From the NCBI RefSeq assembly GCF_907164915.1, contig NC_061863.1, positions 6,006,340-6,070,339 on the forward strand: a DNA stretch of 64,000 nucleotides, read 5' to 3'. Shown here in pieces: positions 14,883 through 26,520 of this stretch. The notes below the pieces were generated by a model that worked only from the letters and a program-made list of their open reading frames with translations, was not told the DNA's origin and did no database searches. The stretch's first letter is position 1. Every line of letters starts with the position of its first letter. The position numbers and the translations under genes are program-made. The stretch comes from Impatiens glandulifera (Eukaryota; Streptophyta; Magnoliopsida; Ericales; Balsaminaceae).

Positions 14883-16504
14883 ATCTCCCACTTGGAGGCT
14901 AACTTCATCATATTTCAATCGGTAGCGGCTTCCATCCGCTGTCTTAACGAAGATGACCAACTGAAGTTGCACATAACTTTAGTTTCTCGTTTGTCACAAC
15001 TTTCGTCAGCATATCAGTTGGATTTTCACTCCCGAGAATCTTCTCACGAGCTAACACTCCATTTTCTAAAGCTGATCAGATGAAATAATAACGAACCTGT
15101 ATATGCTTCCTCCTACTATAATAAACCGGATTCTTTGTCAAATGAATGACACTCGGATGGTCGCATCGCAACACACTTCCCTCGTAGTCTTAACCCAATT
15201 CTCGCAAAAAGGTTGCAACCACCATCTCCTTAGAAGCCTTTGTCACAACAACATGCTCTACGTGGCAACTGATTGTAGTATCTCCCATTGTATAAATGTA
15301 CCATGTTGTGCTCTTCCTACTATCAACATCACCACCATTATCAGCATCAATATATCCTTCCAAACTCATATTAGACTTTCGAAAACACAAAGCAAGACTC
15401 ATACTTCCTCTTAAGTATCGTAGTATCCACTTTACTACTTCCCAATATTGTCTACCCGAGTTGCTCATGAATCTTTTAACAACTCTCGCGACATGTGATA
15501 TGTCTAGTCTTGTGCAAACCATCACATACATAATACAACCAATGGTAGAGGCATACGGAACGGTGATCATGAAATTTTTCTCATCATATGTTAAAGACAA
15601 CTAATCTTTAGATAGTTTGAAGTGACTAGTTAAGGATGTAGTAACTGGTTTTGCATCGTACAAGTTGAATTTGTTAAAAACTTTCTTCACATATTCTTCT
15701 TGTGAAAACTTGAGAACTTCTTTATCCCTGAAAATTCTAATCCCAATGATTTGTTTACAGCACCCAAATCCTTCATTGCAAACTTTTCAGACAAAATTTT
15801 CTGTAGCTTGTTAATCTCATACAAGCTTGCACTAACAATAAACAAGTCATTAACGTAAATGAGCAAAATAATGTACGATTTATCAAACTTTTTGATATAA
15901 CAAGAATGATCAGCTTCACACCTCAAAAAAATGTTAAGTTTCATGAAGCTAATAAACTTCTTGTACCATTGTCTTGGAGCCTGTTTCAAACCATACAGAC
16001 TTTTCTGAAGCTTACACACAAGCTCATCTTTTTCTTTGATTTCAAAACCTTGTGGTTGTCGCATTTAAATCTCTTCATCTAAATCACCGTAAAGAAAAGA
16101 AGTTTTGACATCCATTTGTTGAAGATGAATGCCTTCTTTCACAACCAAACTCAAAATAGTTCTGATTGTCATCAATTTGACCACTGGAGAAAATATCTCA
16201 TTGTAGTCAATACCATCTTTCTATTTAAATCCTTACACAACCAAACTTACTTTGTACCTCATGGGTTTATCATGGTCTTCTTTAATCCTAAAGATCTATT
16301 TGTTGTGAAATTCTTTATTTCCCTTTGGTAGCTCAGTGAGCTCCCAAGTTTGATTCGATGTCAAATAGTTCATTTCATATTTCATTGCAGACTCCCACTT
16401 AACCGATTCATCAGATTGTATTGCTTCCTCGTAGCATTTAGGTTCGCCTCTATCTGTCAACAAAATATAGTTTAGATATGGGGACCACCTTTCGAATGGT
16501 TTTA

Positions 16505-16890
16505 TTTCTTGAAAATCTTCACAAATGTATAACCTTTAATTAGGAAGGTTAGCTGGATAGCTGACCCTGTTAGTCCGTTCTTGTAAGAGTGGGAGTCTAA
16601 CCTTTCTATTTTTAAAATAGGATTTTCCCCGCTTAATGGATAACAATTTGATACCAATGGGGAATTTTTTTCTCATTTTAAATTGAGGTGATTAAATTTG
16701 CACCAATAGAAACCATAAATTTCATCTTGACTAATTAATAAAATTTAAAGGATTAAAGCTTTTTATTTGGGAAAGTTGGAGTTGTTAAACGTTTCTATTT
16801 TATTACATAAAAATAAAAAAGGAGGACTCTTTTTTGTGGTATTTTTTTTAGTTTAACTAATTTAATTTCTATACCACAGTGAATTATATA
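16505..16890. other. Non-coding block interrupting the copia pol region
   Basis: Separates the post-integrase segment from the RT linker, which are normally contiguous. It contains AAGGTTAG at 16543 and CTAACCTT at 16598 as a short inverted pair, but no convincing TIR at its borders. Either a small insertion or replacement of decayed pol sequence. Confidence 0.4.
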
Positions 16891-17940
16891 CATATCAACT
16901 TGAATAAAAAAGAATCATAGGTGTTTGTTGATTTGCCTGTAGGACCACTTTCTCAATGATTCCATCTTCAACAACACATTGGACTTCTTCAACAGATGGT
17001 ATATATTCATCTAAAAAATCTCTTAAATCGACCGTACCAGTCTCTTCTAACTTGGAATCATTATCTAATGTCTTCCCAATCTTTGTAGAAAACCATTCAT
17101 TGAAGATAATGTTCCTGCTACGAATAATCTTCCGATTTTTATAATCCCAGAAACGATAACCAAACTCGATATCATAACCAATAAAAAAATATTTATTAGA
17201 CTTTGGATCAAACTTGCTCATATCACATTCATTAATATGAACATATGATAAACAACCAAACACTTTCAAATAGGAAATATTTAACTTTTATTGCTCTAAG
17301 CTTCTTCAATAATTTTGAATTCAAGAGGAACAAAGGATCCTCTATTTATCAAGTAGGCAGTAGTGTTGATAGATTTTTCCCATAAGGTTTTAGGCAGCCC
17401 AGTATGCAATCTCATGCTTCTAGCACGCTCGTTCAATGTTCGATTCATCCATTTAGATACTCCATTCTCTTAAGGCGTTTGTGGAACAGTGTTCACCATA
17501 CTGATCTCATTTACAACACAATATTCTATGAAATTTAAACTGATTATTCACCTTTATTGTCGGATCTCAAGCATTTAACCTTCTGATTTGTTTCATTTTC
17601 AACCAAAGCCTTCCACTTTTTTAAAATCACAAATACACCAGATTTATTCTTCATAAAATATACTCATACATTTCTCGTTGAATCATCTATAAACGTCACG
17701 TAGTAGTGTGATCCGCCAATAAAAGAAACATGTACATGTCCCCACACATCAGTGTGTGCCAACTCTAGCCTTTTTTTTCTTGAGTTCCTTCCTAATCTTT
17801 AAGAAAATCACCCATTTTTGTTTTCCAAGAATGCAGTTTTCACATAACTGATGTTTAACAAACTTCAGTTCTGAAATCTGACCCTTCTTCAAAAGAATTT
17901 TCATCCCTTTTCGCTCATATGGCTCAACCTGCAATGTTAT

Positions 17941-19195
17941 AACTCAATGTTCTTTGAGTTGAAGTCGTGTAGTGCATGCATGTTCTAAATGGTATATGGA
18001 AGATGTATGTTGTTTTAGATTTTGAATTGAGCCCTTTTTCGTTAATTCAAATTTCTAGTGGATTTCCTCATTTTTCGGCCATACTCTGTTCTCGATCACC
18101 AACGTTGTTGAATGGTTATTCTTATTTAGTTTAGACAAGTTCTAAATGCTATAAAGAATTTGAACGGGTTACTTAAAGCCAACCGAGAAAACGATTGTCA
18201 TGTCGCGTGTTTCGACTAAAAACATATCCCTCCTACGCTCGGAAGACAAACAAAATAAAGTAGAAAAAAAATATGGGTGTCTAGGGATTGAAACCCCAAA
18301 CCAACTAGATAGGTGGTTTTGGTCCAAGCCAGGCCTTTTGGGCCTCTCCAAACTTGCTCTGCCTCCCTAGCATAAGCTCAAGCTTCCTAACCTTCTACAA
18401 CCCTTGGATTCTCCTGAACTTTAGCCCAAATCTTCACAACCTTTGGATTATGATTGACCCTAGCATTAGGCCTAAGCCTTACTTAAGTCTTGTTTGCTTC
18501 ACAATTTTCATTTTCATTTATAAATACTTTAAACAATTTTATTAAATTTTGAAAAAAATAGAAAATAGTTTAAAATATTTTCTTAACATTTCTGCAAATT
18601 ATCTCTATTTTAGAACCTATTTAAAATATTTTCTCTATTTTATCATACTTCATTAGTTCATAACTTAAGTTCTATAACATAAAGAAATTTCAACATCATT
18701 CTCACATTTTTCTTCATGTACAAACTTTAATTTTTTGAATAGTTTTATGTTTCAACTATTTTCTCGCATTCTCTCGCACATGTACCATTCGCTTTTAGTT
18801 ACGTTTATTCAAGTTACAAGCTATAAATGACCTAGATGCATGTCTATGAACAAAATGTATGGTCCCTATTCATAGGTTAGAAGTTATATTTTTACTTGTA
18901 GAAGTGTGCTTGATTTAAATTATCCTTTTAATGTAAAATCGTCACATCTTAAATAAAATAACAATAGTTTTGAAGTAAAGACCGTCTTTGTACACGTGCA
19001 TGGTATAGTGTTGAGGACATTTTTCCTCGGACTTTAAAAAATTTATGTAAATACTTCTTTTCTAGTTTTTGAAGATCAAATTAGGCGGTGGAGTCAAAGA
19101 CGTATAAGTCCGATTTAAAGGTGTGTAAAAATATTTCATGATTCTTGTCATTTCAACTTTATAGTGCATTATGGTTTATTTATTTGAATGTTAGG
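17941..19195. other. Spacer, no gene recognised
   Basis: 17990-18480 is compositionally unlike the AT-rich background and resembles LTR-type debris (AGGGATTGAAACCCCAAACC, CAGGCCTTTTGGGCC). I cannot name an element. The remainder is AT-rich. Confidence 0.35.
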
Positions 19196-19367
19196 AAAGA
19201 AACACATGTTATAAGTTATATTTTTAAAATCTATGTAAGTTAATTAGCATTATCTTTCACAATCAAGCTATTATCTTTACTACAATTTAAAATGGTGTAA
19301 ATATAATTGAACTCGTGAAATTTGATCTCTTAAAAACTATTTTTGTCATTTAAGTTACCATAATGGG

Positions 19368-19426
<59 letters not shown>

Positions 19427-19890
19427 TATCAAATAAACTATTCAACGCACTCTATATTTGATAAATCAATAAGATGATGTGATTTTTTTTCGGAAAACCG
19501 TTAGAGTCGATTGGGGAGATAATTGTTTTTTTTCTAAAATCTACGAGTTCGATAATATATTGGGTAATGTGTTTGTATTCGTTTCATAATTAATATTTTG
19601 TGATTTATTTTATTTTTTAATGTTATCCTGTTTCGTTTTATTTAAACTATTCTTATAAATTTTTAATATAATAAACCATATTAAATATATATATAACTAT
19701 GTTTGATTATATATGTATGCGCGGTCTTCTCTGTACTAAAGATTAAAAGTAATAAATCTCATATTTTCAATAACAAACAAGGCTGATATCATGAAACTAT
19801 TTTTCTTGGAAAATTTTCAAAAAAATTATGATTGATTTGTACAGTCCATAGAATTCTCCCACCCCTCTTTCTAGAGAAATATATATGTAT
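19196..19890 (+). repeat. Segmental duplicate of the kinase-gene upstream region
   Basis: Blocks shared in the same order with 24776-26460 are CACATGTTATAAGTTATATT, ACTCTATATTTGAT..TCAATAA, TACTAAAGATTAAAAGTAAT, and TTTGTACA.TCCATAGA. The other copy lies directly upstream of the USP-kinase gene; this one lies 3' of peroxidase D. Confidence 0.65.
19369..19419. repeat. (TA)n microsatellite
   Basis: About 51 bases of uninterrupted TA. The corresponding site of the 24.8-kb duplicate carries a TATTA/TTTTA pentanucleotide repeat instead. Confidence 0.95.
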
Positions 19891-20384
19891 GTGAATAATA
19901 ATTAATTGTAGTTTTGTCAATATTTATAAGTTCTCGGTGAATAAAAGTCTTCCCAATAGAGGTAATGGGACAATATGTATTTTAGAACTCTTTCTAACTA
20001 GTTATATATTTTTGTTATCATTTTAAATTGGATGGTCCATGAATTCATAGAGTGGAAGATTATAAATAAATTATTATTTTTAATCGCCACTAAAGATAAT
20101 TATGTCCCAAAACATCATGCAAGGTCCTCCAAATCAAAATGGTGTGTAATAAAAAGGAAATCTAACATTGATGAACATAGTGATAAAAATATGTGAAATA
20201 TTTTATAATTTCCAAAATTATTGGAAATGAAGCTTTAAAGAAGACATTGTATAACTTATATCAATATATATATATCTTATATATATATGACCTTATTCCT
20301 TCACACTTAAAAGGGAATACAAATATACAATATATAAAAGAATAATGTACGTACACTTACTGTAAAATCAAACATTTAAACTGT

Positions 20385-21678
20385 TTAGTTTAAAGAGCTG
20401 CAAATCTTTCTGATTATTCCTTTGGATCCCGTGAGAGGGCTAATGTCTCCCATTTTAATCATGGCCGCTGCAAAATCTGTTTTGAATTTTGAAGGGTTCT
20501 TACTGTATTCAACCACGATATTATCGGTTGATCCTCCGTTGAAAAGCACTTGATCTGACTGAAGAAGACCTTTCTTTTGAATCAAATTCTTGAAATAGTT
20601 GTTGTCGAACGAATTAGGTGTAACTAAATCAAGAGGCGCTAAATTGGATGCACCATCGTTCACGTTACGAGGGCATTGTTGTTGACGCTTTCGGGCAAAG
20701 CCTGGATCGATTGTGCTATTACTGTATATTCTGTCATGGAATGTGAAACATTGTGCTTGTCCTATAGTATGAGATCCTGAAAAAATAAATAATATATGTT
20801 AGAATTTTAATTATTGGTTTAACATTTAGAAAAATAAATAATATATGTTAGGATTTTAATTGTTGGTTTAACATTAAGAAAAATGTATACATTTATTATT
20901 TAATTTTTCTTACCGGATAATGCCACTAAATCTCTCGCGTTGAGTCCCTTCTTAGCGAAGTTAGAAATATGTTCCTTAAGGCTACTAGTGAAAAGTGGCA
21001 AATCTCTTTCGGCTAGTGCACGACTTGCTGTTTTGGAATCTCTTCTGCCTAGTTTGACGGCCCATGAAGGACCACCGACCTATTAATCGAAGAGAATAAA
21101 GAAACACACCTTAGTTATCATTCGTTTTGAGGGTCTTATACATTGATTTTAAAAGAAATACTCACGGCAACAGAAGCATCTCGTGCAGCTACCGCGAGAA
21201 TATCTGCGCAAGAAACAACTCCCGGACAAATCTTCTCCACCTCAACTTTTGCCGCATCCACTACTTCAAATCCTCTAGCAGATCCTCTGTTCTGCAAGGC
21301 GTTTCTCTCGCTATTTGGCGTGGCCTGTTCGCTAAGTAGGATCGAGGCATCACAACCCTTTAAAAAAAAAAGATGAAAACCAATAGAAAGGTTAATCAAG
21401 TCAAGTCAAGCCAGCCTATAATCTAATAAAGGAATAGTTATCAATTTAAAGCCATAACTAACTACCTGAACAAAGCAATCGTGAAAATGAAGACGAACGA
21501 GGGATGCAGCCATGCGACGTTCACGTGACACCGCCGTCTTAATAGTTGCCCTTATCGTGTTGAGAGCTTTGGGACATGATTTGTCATAAAACTTTGGAGA
21601 TAAATGTGCTCCATAAGTAGGACTTAACAATAACAATAAGGAGAACAAAGCAAAAGTAATATTAGGTGAACTATTCAT
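20385..21678 (-). CDS. Class III secretory peroxidase D
   Basis: Predicted 320-residue secreted haem peroxidase, nearly identical to C. Exons 21466-21678, 21166-21357, 20914-21079 and 20385-20776 (213, 192, 166 and 392 nt), all GT-AG. Signal peptide about 1-23. Catalytic residues as in C (Arg62, distal His66, proximal His193). The few visible differences include TIDPGF for TIDAGF, NDGAS for NDGPS, and ICSSLN for ICSTLN at the C-terminus. Intron 3 (20777-20913) is longer than in C because a 49-bp block is tandemly duplicated. Its 3' flank matches that of B rather than C. No defect seen. Confidence 0.93.
20782..20879. repeat. 49-bp tandem duplication in intron 3 of peroxidase D
   Basis: AATAAATAATATATGTTA with its downstream text recurs at a 49-base offset with about four mismatches. 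Copy C has a single unit, so the duplication postdates the C/D split. Confidence 0.85.
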
Positions 21679-22080
21679 TGTGATGCTTTTCTAGGAATAG
21701 AAACCGGATAATATGAATTAAATTGATTTGAGATGAAAATATATGTAAGAAGAATGCTAGTATTTATAGGTGGGATTGGATTAAATTAATTTGGATATTG
21801 TACATTTGATTGAATATTTATTTATTTAAGCATTTCAATAGTGACCAATTCTCTAAATTCTGATTCACTATTCAACTTAATGATGCACTACAAATCAAAG
21901 TTGGCTAATGAATAAATTGAAGCTGTCAAACTTGGGTTTCTATTACTAACTTTCCTTTTTATTTTAAACATCAATATAATATTTGGGTTATTTGTCTTTT
22001 TGTAGTAAATTCAGTTAACTAGTTGATAGAATGTATATATTAAGAGCTAGTTTGATTTGGATTATTTGAATTTTATTAGA
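21679..22080 (-). promoter_or_regulatory. 5' flank of peroxidase D with TATA box
   Basis: TATAAATA at 21771-21778 on the minus strand, 93 bases from the ATG. About 400 bases align with the C flank and in blocks with B. Confidence 0.6.
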
Positions 22081-24775
22081 TTGTTTGAAAAATATATTAT
22101 TTGATGAAAAATAATTTATTTAAATTTGTAATTATTTGAATTATTATGATAACTCAAATGTAAAAAGTCTTACATAAATGTTTGATTTTCATTTAAAAAC
22201 GTTTTAAATTAGAGTAGGAGTAGTCTTGACAATTTTGTCTCGACAGTTCGGGTATCCGAAGGAATCGAACCGATCGGGATCAGTTCGAATAATTGTTTGA
22301 TTTTCAGTTCTAGGTAGTTTCAAGTCAGAATCGACAATGAAACCAATTTATCCCTCTTTTTAAAGTAAAATATGTACCGATTTCATTCTAGGAAATTAAG
22401 TTATAGAGAATGAGATATATATATTTTTTTTAATATTTGTTTTTCTTAAAAATATTATTTATTTTTAAATATATAATTTAGGTCTATTTGTTTTATTTTA
22501 ATTTCTATTTTTTAGTCTAATTATTTTGATGATTTTTTTTAATGTATCATTAAATTAAAAAAATTAAAATTTTGTAAAATTCATCCAAATTATGTTTAAT
22601 TAGTAAAAAAATACGTTAAGATAGTAAGAATATTAATCGACATAAATAGTTAAATGAGTAAAAAAATAGTTTTAAAGAATTGGGTCCGGTTCGGGTTCGG
22701 GTCCTGGTACCCCTTGGTTCTGAACCTGAACCGATATTTCGGGTAAATTAAATACCATTTTTTCAGAACAAATTCGGACTGACCGGTTCCTAAAACCCTG
22801 AAATTTTTTCATGTTTAAGTGGAAATTTGCCATGTCTAAGTGGAAATACTATTATGTGAAATCATGCTAGCTTCTTTTATTTAAATAATTAATTATATTT
22901 TTTATTTTAAAATTTAAGTTTTATAAAATTAAAATTAAATTATTTAATTTTTTTTTGTGATGAACAAGTTAATTAAATTGTTTAAAAAATAAGATGTGAG
23001 AAGAAAGTTTTTAACAAAAAAAAAAATTGGAAAACCTAATATCAAACAAACAAGTTCTAAGCCGGAATAGAATGTAAATTTATGCACGGAATTGAATGGA
23101 ATAGAATATTAGTTGATTATAAAAATGGAATAATAAAATAATATTATTAATTAATTATAACTTCAAAATGGAGTCTATGAATGAAAGAAAGTTCGTGGAA
23201 GCTTGTGAAAACGTTGGAAGTCCTTGTTCGATTAATATTGTAAGAGTTTGTTTGATTTTGGTTTTATGGGAATTTTTATCCAAAACTTATATAACAAGTT
23301 TTTTTTTTTCAACTCTTGAATTATTCAATTTCATCAATTAAGAATAATAAAATATTTTTACTTTATTTTTATAAATTTTAAATATAAAATATTAATTCAA
23401 TCAACTAAAAATTAAAATAACTTAGGTTCTTATTAAACATTTTTTTTGTAAAGCAGTCAATACAAAAAAACAAAGAAATCTTAAATCAATTATCTTTCTA
23501 TCTATTTTTTAAATGTAGCACGTTGGATGACATCACAAGTTCTAACTTTTGAATTATCCTTTTATCAATTTTTTTAATCTAACATATTATTAAAATCATT
23601 AATAAAATATAATAAAAATATTATTTATTCTTTAAAAGAAATTATATTTATTTTTTTAATTTTATTATCCAAAATCATAAATAACTTATTTTTATAATTA
23701 TAACCGAAGAAAGTTATAATAACCAATACCGAACAAGCCTTGTTTAAAATTTTGTATTTTATTGGCATTAAAATGATTATTTTATTTTATTTTAAAATCT
23801 AATTTTTAATGTTAAAAATTAGTATGACTAATATTTCCTTTAGTTTAAGACATTATCAAATACATACTATTTAATTTTGTATGAATCACTTTTTAAAATG
23901 TATTTTGTAATAAAATTTGACATGTTTATATTGAAAAATAATTAAAATTTAATTAAAAGTTTTTTTTATAAGAAATATAATTGAATGATATTCTTTTAAA
24001 AGGTAAAAATATTTTATTAATGTAACTCCTCTTTTGAATGATCAATTTTAAACAAGTTAATGTAACTCATCTTGTCACATTTTTTCTTAAAAATATATAG
24101 TAAAGAATAATTCAAACAAGATCATGTATGTGAAATTTTTTAACTTAGTTTTTATATCCAGGAAGTATTATATAATTATTCATATTTATAAATATAAAAG
24201 TAGGTACAAATATTTATTTGAAATTTATGTTTATAAAATTTGAAAGGAGAGAAATGCAATAATTTTTAATTTTAAACTTTAAGATGGATAGGGTTTGACA
24301 TAAAATATTGTTTGACTAGTTATCCTGTATAATTTTAGTTTTGAATGTTTTCTAGTGTTTTGTTGTAAAAATATAACTAATAATATATTTTATTTTTATT
24401 TTCTTTATTAACAAAAGGTTAAAAGTCTACTATTTGTTTTTAGTTGAATTTATTGTATCATCCAGTTGTATGTTTGAGACTTTTTATATAAACATTTTGT
24501 TGTATTAGAAATTGTTTTTTTTAGAATTTTATTAGTACAAATATTAAAAAAAGATATTAAACCTCATAATTAACTTATCATAATTATTTTTAAATATTTC
24601 AAAATGTATATTGCATTAATGTGTAGTTGTTAATTTGTATAATGATTTCTTATTACAATAATTAATAAAAAAAATATTCAACTTCATGTTTTCATGATTT
24701 TGTCAATTAAACTATCTAGTATTTATTTATTTTTATTGATAACAATAATTTATTTATTTATTTTAACAATAAAAA
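22081..24775. other. AT-rich spacer, no gene seen
   Basis: 22228-22330 and 22680-22800 contain repeated GGTTCGGG/GAACCGAT-type text, resembling the degenerate ends of an older transposon, but I could not establish terminal repeats or a target duplication. The remainder is low-complexity AT sequence. Confidence 0.4.
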
Positions 24776-24870
24776 ATAAGCACATGTTATAAGTTATATT
24801 TTCAAAGTCTGTGTAATTTTTTTTTAATTATAAATTATATAAATCCCATATATTAAACATGGCTAAATAA

Positions 24871-24957
24871 ATATATTATATTATATTATATTATATTATA
24901 TTATATTATATTATATTATATTTTATTTTATTTTATTTTATTTTATTTTATTTTATT
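24871..24957. repeat. Compound pentanucleotide repeat (TATTA)n(TTTTA)n
   Basis: About 9 TATTA units followed by about 8 TTTTA units with few interruptions. Confidence 0.9.
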
Positions 24958-26402
24958 TGTCTACTATTAAATACGGACTCTATATTTGATCAGTCAATAA
25001 AATGGTGTGATATTATTTATCTATAAGAAAAATATTTAAACTTGACCCTTTTTTAATTGAATCTTGTTCATGTATCATAAATTATTTCCAAACATTCTTT
25101 TAGTTTTTCTTAGTTAATTAATATATTTTAATTGTGTGTACTTAATGTCACCAAATACCCATGTCGACCTAAAACATTGACATTCTTGATTTAGATTTTT
25201 AGTAATTTTAATTTTATTAAACTATTTTTTTTTTTTTAATCTCATGTAATTTTATTAAATATTTTATCAAGTTTAATAGGAACTTCTTAATTTCTTTTTA
25301 ATATAAGAAATAATTTCTCGTAATTATGACATCATTTTAAACTTAAAATTTTTTGAAATGAGAATTATATTAGTGATCTTTATTCTGTTATAAACTATTT
25401 TTTATGTTTGAGCTATTTAATGAGTTAATTGACATTATAATTCTAATTACATCTTCACAAAATTTAATATTAAATTACAATTTAATATTTATATTTAAAA
25501 AATTAAAAAATTATAATTCAATTATAACTTTTATGTTTGAAAAAGTTATAATAAAAATAATTTGAATAAATGTTATTTATTTGATTAAGATACTAATTCG
25601 ACACAAACCAACAAGGTATATGAAAAATGTTTTGTCTAAGTTTTGATTTTGACACGTTAATAAGATGACTCACATAATAAATTAATAAGAGTGTGTTTGG
25701 TAACCTTATAACTGAAATTAGAATTGCAATTAAGGATGTAATTTCAATTTTTTATATTTGTTAGACCATCTAAGATTAAAACTTAAAATTTGTTTGAATT
25801 TTATTGAAATTTTAATTTTAATTCTTAATTTAAAGGATCTAATAAACTTAAAAACTAATAGGAACTAAAATTACTCAATCATTCCAATTCCAATTATAGT
25901 GTTACCAAACATATTTAGAATATTCTTGTAATTGAGTTATCCTATATTGACTTTATTTTTCTTTCTTCTTATATTTTGTAAGGATTATTTTAAACAGGTA
26001 AGATGTATATACATGCTAACTAACTTATGACAATAATTATCATTTTATTTCGCATGCATGTATTATGTATATGCCCTATTTTCTATACTAAAGATTAAAA
26101 GTAATACATCTCATTTTCTCCAAAAACAAACAAGGCCTAAAAGTTATCATAAAATTATTTTTCTTTGTAATATGATGAATTTGATGGTTGATAAATCACC
26201 CGCCAGTTTTGGAGCTTCTCTCCCAAGAAAACCTCATTCAAACACGGAGGGAGGGAAAGAGAATTGTCGGATATATAATAAAGACTCCATTTTTATTTCA
26301 ATCAAAATTAACATTAAAGACTGCAAGCAATAGACAATCAAGAACACCAATATCCATATCTTCTTATGTAGAGAATTCGGAGATTCTTTCTATGGAGAGA
26401 TA

Positions 26403-26439
26403 ACAAAACAATCTTAAATTCTTTTTAAGATTGTTTTGT
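26403..26439 (+). promoter_or_regulatory. Perfect 15-bp inverted repeat upstream of the kinase
   Basis: ACAAAACAATCTTAA is followed by a 7-base spacer and then its exact complement TTAAGATTGTTTTGT. It lies about 33 bp upstream of the TATA box, so it is probably promoter DNA rather than leader RNA. Role unknown. Confidence 0.4.
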
Positions 26440-26471
26440 ACACTCCATAGATCGATCCCTCCTCCATTCTC

Positions 26472-26479
26472 TATATAAA
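26472..26479 (+). promoter_or_regulatory. TATA box of the USP-kinase gene
   Basis: TATATAAA, 42 bases upstream of the ATG at 26521. If it is the one used, the leader is very short. Confidence 0.5.
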
Positions 26480-26520
26480 TTAAAACAGATATCCATCCAT
26501 CGATCGATCAAACGGTCAGA

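Larger units (their letters stand above)
14529..17940 (-). mobile_element. Ty1/copia retrotransposon, 5'-truncated and decayed
   Basis: Minus-strand element. The 3' LTR (14529-14882) is preceded by a polypurine tract. Pol pieces follow in order toward higher coordinates: RNase H/RT end (15190-15600), RT core with YGLKQAPRQW and YVND in place of YVDD (15687-16064), RT start and linker (16075-16500), post-integrase segment beginning MKVFGCLSYVH (16895-17269), integrase remnants (17280-17750) and the HHCC-type segment with CENCILGKQ (17749-17934). Frames are broken by stops and shifts. The gag, primer site and 5' LTR are missing; I found no second LTR copy. An unrelated block interrupts it at 16505-16890. 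Not mobile by itself. Confidence 0.85.
24776..26460 (+). repeat. Kinase upstream region, duplicated at 19196-19890
   Basis: Partner of the duplicate 3' of peroxidase D. The shared blocks are further apart here because of intervening AT-rich sequence, including the pentanucleotide repeat. The last shared block is about 60-100 bases from the kinase ATG. Confidence 0.6.

Noticed and set aside
21127..21376. Plus-strand ORFs over peroxidase exon 2 (also at 1795-2065 and 5242-5454)
   Set aside because: Antisense shadows of conserved exon 2; their recurrence in each copy simply follows the duplicated sense exon.
22228..22800. hAT-like element with GGTTCGGG ends
   Set aside because: No matching terminal inverted repeats or 8-bp target duplication could be found by eye; kept only as a note in the spacer entry.
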